A stretch of 64,000 bases of DNA, from positions 1 to 64,000 of the forward strand of contig CALWVS010000004.1 of the NCBI GenBank assembly GCA_944385095.1. The letters run 5' to 3'. Positions 55,297 to 62,950 of the stretch are shown piece after piece. Position 1 is the first letter of the stretch; each line of letters opens with the position of its first letter. The position numbers were made by a program, and so were the translations under genes. The notes beneath the pieces are model-generated. The model ran no database searches. It had not been told where the DNA came from and saw only the letters and a program-made list of their open reading frames with translations. Source of the stretch: an uncultured Oscillospiraceae bacterium. Lineage in GTDB: Bacteria > Bacillota > Clostridia > Oscillospirales > Oscillospiraceae.

Positions 55297-55845
55297 TTAT
55301 CCCGGTTTATTTTCGTACTCATCCGGCAATACTGGCTTTCCTTCTTCAAACTTCCAAATAAGATACCTCTGTTGTCCCATTTGTTTCACTTGCGCCAGAC
55401 AAATCAGCGGCAAGAGGGGAATCTCCCTCTGTGGCAAATAGGGCGCAGCCACCCACACAATGTTTCCCTCTCTCTTTTCTAACAGGTTTTTCCAATGTCG
55501 TTCTAAGCCCCGTTGGACTAACTGATCCTGACAAATTCCCTGCCAGTTTCTCATGGTTTGAAATGGCTGCTGTTTTGAAAATTTGTGGGAAAGCTGAACC
55601 CACCCCCCCTGAATGGGTTCACAGTGTTGCTGGCGCAGTGTCTGCCTTGTGAATACTCGTTCCACTACAAGCTGTTTTCCCTCTGGTATCATGGTCCCCA
55701 AAAGCACAGGTTCGCCTCTGCCATAAATCCAAACCTTGTAAAGTCCAATTTGCGGCAGTGCAGCAGTCGCCCGAATACGCAGCCGCAGTCCCTCATCTCT
55801 GATGGTAAGCTGTCCACCTCCATCCAATGCCACATACTGTTCCAT
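55297..55845 (-). CDS. Uncharacterised 182-aa protein
   Basis: Not recognised. The first 90 residues are beta-rich (VALDGGGQLTIRDEGLRLRIRATAALPQIGLYKVWIYGRGEPVLLG), followed by a basic, Gln-rich helical region (FSKQQPFQTMRNWQGICQDQLVQRGLERHWKNLLEK) and another beta segment. No signal or membrane segment. The ATG at 55845 lacks a strong ribosome site (CAGGGGAAAGAC upstream is acceptable). It stands between trmD and the divergent leuA leader. Confidence 0.65.
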   Translation of the reverse strand: MEQYVALDGGGQLTIRDEGLRLRIRATAALPQIGLYKVWIYGRGEPVLLGTMIPEGKQLVVERVFTRQTLRQQHCEPIQGGWVQLSHKFSKQQPFQTMRNWQGICQDQLVQRGLERHWKNLLEKREGNIVWVAAPYLPQREIPLLPLICLAQVKQMGQQRYLIWKFEEGKPVLPDEYENKPG

Positions 55846-55946
55846 GTCTTTCCCCTGCCTTCAGGTGATGTTTATTTTAATTTATTCCTTTTTTTCTGCA
55901 TTTAGACCAGTAAACCAAAACAAAATTTCACACTTTTATCTTTTAC

Positions 55947-55975
55947 TTGACAAAAGCGGTATTTCTCGTTACAAT
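55947..55975 (+). promoter_or_regulatory. SigA promoter of the T-box-leuA transcript
   Basis: TTGACA (55947-55952), 17-bp spacer, TACAAT (55970-55975); transcription would start near 55982. Confidence 0.85.
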
Positions 55976-55981
55976 AAATCT

Positions 55982-56252
55982 CGCAACAATGCAACGAAGG
56001 GAAAAAAGACTTGGTATTTTTCTTCAGAGAGTCAGCGGTTGGTGGAAGCTGGTGTGCGATACCTTGTGTATAACTGGTCCCTGAGCAGCCTGCCTGAACC
56101 CATAAAGTAGGGCAGGACGGTTCGTCTCGTTACAGACGCAGACCTTGTTTGAGGTCATGAGGATTGTCTGGGCAACCGACAATCGAACCAGGGTGGTACC
56201 GCGTAAACTGTTTTACGCCCCTGACTTTTTTCAAAGTCGGGGGCGTTTTTTC
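55982..56252 (+). promoter_or_regulatory. T-box riboswitch, probable leucine (CUG) specifier
   Basis: The conserved T-box AGGGTGGTACCGCG is at 56190-56203. Upstream, AGAGAG and the GGTTGGTGGAAGCTGGTG segment fit Stem I. In its 3' half, CTG (56074-56076) stands where the specifier codon is expected, followed by GTCCCTGAGC. The terminator ACGCCCCTGACTTT / AAAGTCGGGGGCGT with a T-run ends near 56252. Uncharged tRNA-Leu should prevent termination and allow leuA expression. Confidence 0.92.
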
Positions 56253-56306
56253 GTCCCCGCAAGAAGCCGTTCCCAACATTCGGGAAGATATGGAGGAAGA
56301 AATGAT

Positions 56307-57998
56307 ATGAAACCTGGATATCAAAAGTACATTCCCTTTCAACCCCAGAAAATCATCGGACGCACCTGGCCAGACCATGTAATTACCAAAGCCCCCATCT
56401 GGTGCTCTGTTGACCTGCGTGACGGCAATCAGGCTCTGATTGACCCCATGAATCTGGAGGAGAAACTGGAGTATTTCCATACTCTTGTGGACATTGGAGT
56501 AAAAGAAATTGAAATTGGTTTTCCCTCTGCCAGTGAGACAGAATACGAAATCTGCCGTGAGTTGATTGAAGGTGGGCATATTCCAGAGGATGTGACCATT
56601 CAAGTACTGGTGCAGGCCAGAGAACACCTCATCAAAAAGACATTTGAAGCCATCCGTGGAGCCAAAAATGTGATTTTACACTTCTATAATTCCACATCCA
56701 CTTTACAGCGCAAAGTGGTATTCCATATGGAAACCGATGGCATTACCAAGATTGCCACAGATGCAGCAGACCTCATCTATGAGATGTCACAGCCCCTGAT
56801 TGCAGAGGGTATGAATCTTCGTTTTGAATACTCCCCAGAATCCTTTATGGGGACAGAAATGGACTATGCTGTTGAAATCTGTCAGGCTGTATTGGAGCAT
56901 CTCCATGCAACTCCAGAACAGAAGGTCATTCTGAATCTGCCCACCACAGTGGAAAACTGTATGCCCAACCAGTTTGCAGATATGCTGGAATATTTCTGCA
57001 AAAAACTCCCCAGCCGTGATTGTGCCATTATCTCCCTCCATCCCCACAACGACCGTGGTTGTGGTGTAGCCACCGCAGAAATGGGACTGCTGGCTGGTGC
57101 CGACCGTGTGGAAGCCACTTTGTTTGGAAACGGGGAACGGACAGGCAATGTAGATATTGTGACCCTTGCCATGAATATGTGGACACAGGGCATCAATCCT
57201 GAGCTGGATTTCTCCCATATCAACGATATCCGTGAAATGTATGAGCGATGCACCAAAATGCCCGTAGGCGACCGCCAGCCCTATGCCGGAAAACTGGTTT
57301 TCACTGCCTTCTCTGGCAGCCATCAGGACGCCATCAACAAAGGCAGCCAATATATGAAACAATCTGGTACAGAATATTGGGAAATTCCCTATCTGCCCAT
57401 TGACCCAGCCGATGTGGGGCGTGAATATGAGCCAATCATCCGCATCAACTCCCAGTCTGGCAAGGGTGGAGCCGCCTATATTATGGAACACAACTTTGGT
57501 TACGACCTGCCCAAGTCCATGCACCCAGAGTTTGGTGCTGTGGTTCAGAAAGAAACCGATGCTGTTGGCAAGGAAATCGACCCAGCACGCATTCTGGAAT
57601 TGTTCCAACAGGAATATATTGAGGCAAAAACCCCCTATCAGCTCATCAAGCATTTCTTTGACGAGAGTACCGACCAGAATGGGCACTCCCATGTCACCTT
57701 CCGTGGAACCCTGCGACACACAGACACAGTATTTGAAGTTGCTGGTGAGGGCAATGGTCCTATTGATGCCTTTTTCAATGCCATTAAAGATGAAAAAATG
57801 TCCCACTTTACCTTCTTAGATTACAAATCCCATGCCATTACAGATGGTTCCGATTCTCAGGGTGTTGCCTATATTTTACTGCAAGACCAGCGAGATGGTA
57901 AAAAATATTGGGGTGTAGGGCTCTCCCACAACATCAATCTTGCCCCCCTGCGTGCCATTTTGTCAGCTATTAACCGCTCCAAGAGAAAATCCTCTTAA
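56307..57998 (+). CDS. leuA: 2-isopropylmalate synthase (long form)
   Basis: Condenses acetyl-CoA and 2-oxoisovalerate, the committed step of leucine synthesis. About 563 residues from ATG 56307, matching the longer LeuA subtype; the open frame upstream lies in the T-box RNA. TIM-barrel motifs: IWCSVDLRDGNQALIDPM (metal site), GFPSASETEYE, SLHPHNDRGCGVATAEMG (HxH metal ligands) and GNGERTGNVDIV. The regulatory C-terminal domain (feedback by leucine) follows from about residue 430. Ribosome site GGAGGAAG. leuB, leuC and leuD are not adjacent. Confidence 0.96.
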   Translation: MKPGYQKYIPFQPQKIIGRTWPDHVITKAPIWCSVDLRDGNQALIDPMNLEEKLEYFHTLVDIGVKEIEIGFPSASETEYEICRELIEGGHIPEDVTIQVLVQAREHLIKKTFEAIRGAKNVILHFYNSTSTLQRKVVFHMETDGITKIATDAADLIYEMSQPLIAEGMNLRFEYSPESFMGTEMDYAVEICQAVLEHLHATPEQKVILNLPTTVENCMPNQFADMLEYFCKKLPSRDCAIISLHPHNDRGCGVATAEMGLLAGADRVEATLFGNGERTGNVDIVTLAMNMWTQGINPELDFSHINDIREMYERCTKMPVGDRQPYAGKLVFTAFSGSHQDAINKGSQYMKQSGTEYWEIPYLPIDPADVGREYEPIIRINSQSGKGGAAYIMEHNFGYDLPKSMHPEFGAVVQKETDAVGKEIDPARILELFQQEYIEAKTPYQLIKHFFDESTDQNGHSHVTFRGTLRHTDTVFEVAGEGNGPIDAFFNAIKDEKMSHFTFLDYKSHAITDGSDSQGVAYILLQDQRDGKKYWGVGLSHNINLAPLRAILSAINRSKRKSS

Positions 57999-58005
57999 CA
58001 AACAC

Positions 58006-58044
58006 AATCAGCCCCCACCTGAACAGCGGGGGCTGATTTTTATT
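58006..58044. terminator. Bidirectional terminator of leuA
   Basis: AATCAGCCCCC (58006-58017) pairs with GGGGGCTGATT (58028-58038), then TTTATT; it overlaps the last codon of the convergent transporter gene. Confidence 0.9.
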
Positions 58045-59173
58045 CCATTTCTTCCTGTCTTGTCAGTTTGGAATGGGAAATTCTACGACACACATCCTGT
58101 TTCAACAGGGCATACAACACAGACGCTACTGGCACACTGAGCAACACACCCAGCAAACCAAACAGACCGCCACCTACCGTCACTGCTGCCAGAACCCAAA
58201 TGCCCGGCAGACCAATGGAAGTTCCCACCACTCTGGGGTAAATCACATTTCCCTCAATCTGCTGTAAAATAGACAGGAACACCAAAAAGACCAACGCTCT
58301 GACAGGAGATACCATAAGCACCAAAAAAGCGGAGAGAATGGCACCAATATAGGCACCTGCTACTGGAATCAGTGCAGACACCCCTACAATCACACCAATC
58401 AGCAGTGCATAATCTGGCTGAATGAAAAACGTACCAATGGCACAGAGGAACCCCAGAATACAGGCCTCTACTACCTGCCCAGATACAAAATTGGAAAATG
58501 TATTGGCTGTCAGGTGGATCACACCCAATACAGTATTTGCATATTTTTTGGGAAGGTAAGCCCGAAGCAAAATTCTCCCCTGATTGAGCAAGGTATCTTT
58601 TCCTGCCAGCATATAGATGGAAAAGACAACAGAAAGCACAAGGGTCACAAACATAGAAAGAATGCTCCCTGTCACATTCATCACATGACCCGCTGCACTG
58701 GTGATACTGACCAGCATATTTTTCAGAAAATCACTCAGGAAGGTTTTCAGACCGGATAAGTCCAGTGCTTCCAAATCCAGATAAGAGGCAATCCTGTTGA
58801 TAATCTGCTGTAAATTTGCAATATAACCATTGAGACTATAAGCCAATGTCTGAATACTGGCTGCAACCTGAGGCAGTACAAACGAAAACAGTGCTACCAT
58901 GACAGCAATCAGTACCAGATAGGAGGTCAGCACCGCCAGAGGTCGCCCCAGTTTTTGATACCTCTGTCCCAGATTTCGTTCATAGTTTTTACAGAAAAAA
59001 GTACAAGGTCGATTGAGTACAAAGGCAATGGCAAATCCAATGAACAACGGACGGCAGCTATACAACACCTGCTCTGCCACACCAAAAATTCCATCAATCT
59101 TTACAATCGCCAAAACCAACAGTACAGTATAGGTAATCACCAACAAAATGGACTTCATCCAACGACTTGGCAT
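58040..59173 (-). CDS. AI-2E family transporter
   Basis: A 377-residue membrane protein with about eight hydrophobic segments in the layout of the AI-2E (TqsA/YtvI) family: paired N-terminal helices, a large cytoplasmic amphipathic region (about 120-190), then the conserved C-terminal core (LIGVIVGVSALIPVAGAYIGAI; QQIEGNVIYPRVVG). Family members have been tied to autoinducer-2 export or sodium/proton exchange, and many have no known substrate, so the name does not prove a quorum-sensing role. ATG 59173 has AGAGGGA close by. Confidence 0.88.
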   Translation of the reverse strand: MPSRWMKSILLVITYTVLLVLAIVKIDGIFGVAEQVLYSCRPLFIGFAIAFVLNRPCTFFCKNYERNLGQRYQKLGRPLAVLTSYLVLIAVMVALFSFVLPQVAASIQTLAYSLNGYIANLQQIINRIASYLDLEALDLSGLKTFLSDFLKNMLVSITSAAGHVMNVTGSILSMFVTLVLSVVFSIYMLAGKDTLLNQGRILLRAYLPKKYANTVLGVIHLTANTFSNFVSGQVVEACILGFLCAIGTFFIQPDYALLIGVIVGVSALIPVAGAYIGAILSAFLVLMVSPVRALVFLVFLSILQQIEGNVIYPRVVGTSIGLPGIWVLAAVTVGGGLFGLLGVLLSVPVASVLYALLKQDVCRRISHSKLTRQEEME

Positions 59174-59254
59174 AACATCCCTCTTTTCTTCCTTCCGATT
59201 TCATTTTGCCTTCTTCACTATACCATGTCCCACCATGACCGTCAACATACCTGA

Positions 59255-59296
59255 AAAAATAAAAGTCTCAGCCGCATGTATGCCTACGGCTGAGAC
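59255..59296 (-). terminator. Terminator of the small 59.3-kb transcript
   Basis: Minus strand: GTCTCAGCCG (plus 59287-59296) pairs with CGGCTGAGAC (plus 59265-59274), then TTTTATTTTTT. The small ORF's stop codon lies in the 3' arm. Confidence 0.88.
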
Positions 59297-59414
59297 CTGT
59301 TCTGTGGGGGATGCCTGTCCCACAGAATTCTGGTGGAAAGAGAGATGCAAAAGCTTGTACATCAGGGGGAAGAAAGCAGGGAGGTTTGAGGAGGGTGAGC
59401 TTTTGTTTCTTCAT
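59268..59414 (-). CDS. Possible 48-aa peptide on a structured, operator-controlled transcript
   Basis: A minus-strand frame of 48 codons with AGGTGG 6 nt before its ATG, starting about 15 nt after the predicted transcription start. The peptide (MKKQKLTLLKPPCFLPPDVQ...) has a basic start, several prolines and three cysteines, no membrane helix and no family I recognise. Two hairpins lie within the transcript: TTCTGTGGG with CCCACAGAA (plus 59300-59327), and the terminator, which overlaps the stop codon. It may be a true small protein, or a regulatory RNA of about 165 nt whose frame is incidental. Confidence 0.45.
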   Translation of the reverse strand: MKKQKLTLLKPPCFLPPDVQAFASLFPPEFCGTGIPHRTGLSRRHTCG

Positions 59415-59428
59415 CTCTAACCACCTAT

Positions 59429-59457
59429 AGATTAGCATATGCTAACTATTTTGTCAA
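59429..59457 (-). promoter_or_regulatory. Promoter of the small transcript with a perfect palindromic operator
   Basis: Minus strand TTGACA (59452-59457), 17-bp spacer, TAATCT (59429-59434). The perfect 14-bp palindrome TTAGCATATGCTAA (59432-59445) fills the spacer and overlaps the -10, so a dimeric repressor there would block transcription. The regulator is not identified. Confidence 0.7.
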
Positions 59458-59494
59458 CCTCTTTTTTTCATTTTCTTTGATTTTTTGATGAAGT

Positions 59495-60166
59495 TTAGTT
59501 GCTCAACTGCTGGATTGCTGTTTTCGCTGCCATCTGCTCTGCCTCTTTCTTGCTGTGTCCCTTGCCTGCTCCAATCATTGTGCCATTTAGGTCTACCTCA
59601 ACAAAGAATCGTTTGTCATGGTCAGGACCTTCTGACCCCACCAGACGATACTTCAGCACCTGGCCACTCTGTCTCTGGACCAGTTCCTGAAGTGCCGTCT
59701 TATAATCTCTTGGGCTGGTTAATCCTTCAATTTCATGACACAGAATATACTTTTGAATGATGGAACGCACAGAGCCAATACCGCCATCCAAATACACCGC
59801 AGCCAGCACTGCTTCCACGGCATCCGCCTGAATAGATGGACGTCTGCGACCGCCGCCAGCTTCTTCTCCTTTGCCCAGATGCAGATACTCTCCCAACTTT
59901 AAAACTTTTGCCACTTCCACCAGACTTTCCTCACACACCAGAGCGGCACGGGTTCTGGTCAGTTCTCCCTCTGGCAAGTCAGGATGGTTTCGGTAGAGGT
60001 GCTCTGCCACAATCATACCTAAAATAGAGTCACCCAAAAATTCCAGTCTCTCATTGCTCTGCAATGTGCCTCTGCTCTCATTGGCACAGGAACTATGGGT
60101 CAGTGCATTTTCCAACAGGGCTGGGTTGCGAAAGGTATAGCCCAGCTTTTCTTCTAAGCTTTTCAT
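59495..60166 (-). CDS. rnc: Ribonuclease III
   Basis: Double-strand-specific endoribonuclease for rRNA processing and mRNA decay, 223 residues. The catalytic signature NERLEFLGDSIL is at residues 38-49, the second acidic site is in ADAVEAVLAAVYLDGG, and the dsRNA-binding domain spans about 152-221 (DYKTALQELVQRQ; GKGHSKKEAEQMAAKTAI). Ribosome site AAGGAG. It lies downstream of acpP, separated by a hairpin. Confidence 0.97.
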   Translation of the reverse strand: MKSLEEKLGYTFRNPALLENALTHSSCANESRGTLQSNERLEFLGDSILGMIVAEHLYRNHPDLPEGELTRTRAALVCEESLVEVAKVLKLGEYLHLGKGEEAGGGRRRPSIQADAVEAVLAAVYLDGGIGSVRSIIQKYILCHEIEGLTSPRDYKTALQELVQRQSGQVLKYRLVGSEGPDHDKRFFVEVDLNGTMIGAGKGHSKKEAEQMAAKTAIQQLSN

Positions 60167-60190
60167 ATCATTTTCTCCTTATCGAAACAC

Positions 60191-60216
60191 AAAACTCCGC
60201 CAATGGGCGGAGTTTT
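60191..60216 (-). terminator. Hairpin between acpP and rnc
   Basis: AAAACTCCGCC (60191-60201) pairs with GGCGGAGTTTT (60206-60216). On the minus strand a TTTTGTGTTTC tail follows, so it is probably a partial terminator, since rnc has no other visible promoter. Confidence 0.7.
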
Positions 60217-60246
60217 GCTAAATTTACACCACAGAAGCCGTACAGA

Positions 60247-60480
60247 TTAGTCCACCTTATTCTGCAAAAAGCGAACCAAGTCACCAACTGTTTTAATGGA
60301 ACCAGCTTCTTCCTCGCTGAGTTCGTCAATTTCAAATTCCTCTTCCATCGCCATAGACAGATCTACAATATCCACAGAATCTGCGTTCAGGTCGTCTTCA
60401 AAGGAGGTATCCATGGTAATGGAATCTGCATCCACATTGAACTGCTCTGCGATCAGTGCGCATACCTTTTCAAAAATCAT
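60247..60480 (-). CDS. acpP: Acyl carrier protein
   Basis: A 77-residue acidic carrier of fatty-acid synthesis. Ser35, in ADSVDIVDL, is the phosphopantetheine attachment site (the usual DSLD is DSVD here, a common variant). It sits between plsX and rnc, the frequent plsX-acpP-rnc order of Firmicutes, without fabD or fabG. Own promoter at 60530. Confidence 0.96.
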   Translation of the reverse strand: MIFEKVCALIAEQFNVDADSITMDTSFEDDLNADSVDIVDLSMAMEEEFEIDELSEEEAGSIKTVGDLVRFLQNKVD

Positions 60481-60529
60481 AGTTGTTTACTCCTTCTAAC
60501 TTGTGCTTGGGCACGTTTTTCTCTACATA

Positions 60530-60558
60530 ACTATATGCAGAAACCCTATACCTGTCAA
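60530..60558 (-). promoter_or_regulatory. SigA promoter of acpP inside a hairpin
   Basis: Minus strand TTGACA (60553-60558), 17-bp spacer, TATAGT (60530-60535). The -35 box lies in the loop of the inverted repeat AAACCCTAT / ATAGGGTTT (60541-60567) that follows plsX. Confidence 0.7.
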
Positions 60559-60594
60559 TAGGGTTTTTTTATTTTCTGCTTCTATACTGGAATT

Positions 60595-61626
60595 TCATTC
60601 CCCTTCCGGCAAATCAATCCGCATCATATCTACATGTTCTGTAATATTTTCAATAACCCCTGTAGATATAATCTGTTTTGCCTGTCGGATTGCATTTTGA
60701 ATGGCATAGGCATCGGAGGAGCCATGGGCCTTGATAACGGGCTTGGAAATGCCCAGCAATGCCGTCCCGCCTACCTCACTGGAGTTAAAGAGCTTCTTCA
60801 GGCGCTTCAACCCCTTTGACACCAGCAAAGCAGCCAGTTTGGTGCCCAGACTTTCCATAAACATGCCTTTCAGTTCTCTTGCCAAAAACAGACCAGTGCC
60901 CTCCATGGTTTTCAGGAAGATATTTCCAGAATAGCCATCTGCCACAATGACATCCACTGCACCTTCTACTGCCTCTCTTGCCTCCACATTGCCCACAAAG
61001 TTGATACGTCCATCCTCCTTTGCTTTTTGCAGGAGTGCGTAGACTGTAGTCTGCAATTCTGTGCCTTTGGATGGCTCTGCACCGATATTCAAAAGCCCCA
61101 CTTTGGGTTCAGGACGTCCCAAAATATGTTCTGCATAATAGGAACCCATGTACGCAAACTGGAGGAGATACTCTGGAGGGCATTTTGCATTGGCTCCTGC
61201 ATCAATGAGAACCGCTCCCCCATTCCCTGTGGGCACCACAGGGGCAAGGGCTGCCCGTCGAATCCCTCGAATCCGTTTGATGAGCAGGGTGGCAGCTCCC
61301 AACAGGGCACCAGTGGAGCCAGCAGACACATAGGCATTCCCCTGCCCCGTTTTGAGGAGGTTTAAACCAACGGTCAAGGAGGAATCTTTCTTTTCCCGGA
61401 AGGCTGTGGCAGGGTTATCACAAATTTCTACCACCTCAGAGGCATGGGCAATCTCTACCCCTGTGGGCAGCTGTTGAATTCCATTTTTCTCTAATACTGT
61501 CAGGATTTCCTCCCCTCTGCCCACCAATGTAATTTCTACTCCATACTCTCGATTGGCTGCAATCGCACCCATCACAGGGGCTTCTGGGGCATTGTCCCCT
61601 CCCATGGCGTCTACAATAATTTTCAT
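60595..61626 (-). CDS. plsX: Phosphate acyltransferase PlsX
   Basis: Makes acyl-phosphate from acyl-ACP for phospholipid synthesis through PlsY. The N terminus MKIIVDAMGGDNAPEAPVMGA is diagnostic. Other motifs are SAGSTGALLGAATLL, LIDAGANAKCPPEYL, and DVIVADGYSGNIFLKTMEG. At 343 residues it is normal. It begins 10 nt after trmFO, so it belongs to the topA-trmFO-plsX transcript; no FapR-like operator is seen. Confidence 0.97.
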   Translation of the reverse strand: MKIIVDAMGGDNAPEAPVMGAIAANREYGVEITLVGRGEEILTVLEKNGIQQLPTGVEIAHASEVVEICDNPATAFREKKDSSLTVGLNLLKTGQGNAYVSAGSTGALLGAATLLIKRIRGIRRAALAPVVPTGNGGAVLIDAGANAKCPPEYLLQFAYMGSYYAEHILGRPEPKVGLLNIGAEPSKGTELQTTVYALLQKAKEDGRINFVGNVEAREAVEGAVDVIVADGYSGNIFLKTMEGTGLFLARELKGMFMESLGTKLAALLVSKGLKRLKKLFNSSEVGGTALLGISKPVIKAHGSSDAYAIQNAIRQAKQIISTGVIENITEHVDMMRIDLPEGE

Positions 61627-61636
61627 TGTGTACTCC

Positions 61637-62941
61637 TCACTCCAAATCCAACTGCTCCAGACAGGTCAGCGCACGTCTGGACAGTTCTGCATTCTTGTTT
61701 CGTTTTCCTTTCACTCGATAGCCTAACGGGGGAATCAAACCGAAATTGATGTTCATGGGCTGAAAGTGGCTGACCGTCTGGTCACTGATGTAAAGTGCCA
61801 GTGCTCCAATGGCGGTTTCTTTTGGGAAATCAATGGGTGGCTTTCCCAGTCGTTCTCTTGCCAGTTCCATCCCTGCCAGACACCCAGAGGCTGTGGACTC
61901 CACATATCCCTCCACGCCGGTAATCTGACCCGCAAAACGGATTCTTGGCTCTGTACGCACTCGGTAATAGCGGTCTAACAGCCGTGGAGAGTCCAAAAAG
62001 GTATTTCTGTGCATCACACCATACCGAACATATTCTGCATGACGCAAGGCTGGAATCATGGAAAAGACTCTCTTTTGCTCTGGCCAGCGCAAGTGGGTCT
62101 GAAATCCCACTATATTGTAGATGGACCCTTGTGCATTGTCCTTTCTCAGTTGCACCACTGCAAACGGCTCTTTCCCTGTTTTGGGGTCTTTCAAACCCAC
62201 CGGTTTCAGCGGTCCATAGCACAGAGTATCCCGTCCACGCCGTGCCATTACCTCCACAGGCATACACCCCTCAAACACACCAGCATCTTCAAAGCCATGT
62301 ACCTGTGCTTCCTCAGCGGTGGTGAGTGCCTCCCAAAACTGCTGGTACTCCTCCTCGGTCAGTGGGCAGTTGATGTAATCTGGGGTACCTCTGTCATATC
62401 GTGATGCAAACCATGCACTGTTCATATCCACACTTTCAAACGTCACCAGTGGAGCCGCTGCATCAAAGAAATGCAAGTATCCATCCTGAATCCATTTCTG
62501 TCTGATTTCCTCTGCCAGTGCATCTGAAGTAAGGGGACCCGATGCGATGATGACCTGCCCCTCTGGGGGAATGGTTGTCACTTCCCCCTCCACTACCGTG
62601 ATTTTGGGGTGCTGTTTGATTTTATCTGTAATCGCCTGAGCAAAGGCATGGCGGTCCACTGCCAATGCCCCACCTGCTGCCACCCGATGTTCATCTGCAC
62701 AGGTCATAATCAGGGAACGGCATTGGCGCAGTTCTTCTTTCAAAAGCCCTACTGCATTTTCCAACTGGTCTGAGCGCAGGGAATTAGAGCATACCAACTC
62801 CCCAAACAATGCACTGTGATGGGCAGGTGTCATTTTTTGTGGCTTCATTTCCTGTAACACCACCGGAATGCCACGCTGTGCCAGCTGCCATGCCGCCTCA
62901 CAGCCTGCCAATCCTGCACCAATTACAGTTACTGCTTCCAT
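61637..62941 (-). CDS. trmFO: Methylenetetrahydrofolate--tRNA-(uracil-5-)-methyltransferase
   Basis: Folate- and FAD-dependent enzyme that makes ribothymidine at position 54 of tRNA, used by most Firmicutes in place of TrmA. The N-terminal FAD motif VIGAGLAGCEAAWQLA, then FGELVCSNSLRSDQLENAVGLLKEE, the catalytic cysteine region and the C-terminal GYVESTASGCLAGMELAR motif are present. Length 434 residues is normal. It begins 9 nt after topA, a conserved neighbour pair. Confidence 0.96.
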   Translation of the reverse strand: MEAVTVIGAGLAGCEAAWQLAQRGIPVVLQEMKPQKMTPAHHSALFGELVCSNSLRSDQLENAVGLLKEELRQCRSLIMTCADEHRVAAGGALAVDRHAFAQAITDKIKQHPKITVVEGEVTTIPPEGQVIIASGPLTSDALAEEIRQKWIQDGYLHFFDAAAPLVTFESVDMNSAWFASRYDRGTPDYINCPLTEEEYQQFWEALTTAEEAQVHGFEDAGVFEGCMPVEVMARRGRDTLCYGPLKPVGLKDPKTGKEPFAVVQLRKDNAQGSIYNIVGFQTHLRWPEQKRVFSMIPALRHAEYVRYGVMHRNTFLDSPRLLDRYYRVRTEPRIRFAGQITGVEGYVESTASGCLAGMELARERLGKPPIDFPKETAIGALALYISDQTVSHFQPMNINFGLIPPLGYRVKGKRNKNAELSRRALTCLEQLDLE

Positions 62942-62950
62942 ACTTGTCTC

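Noticed and set aside
55982-56306. A 54-residue extension of LeuA
   Set aside because: The frame runs through the T-box RNA and its terminator; ATG 56307 has GGAGGAAG at correct spacing.
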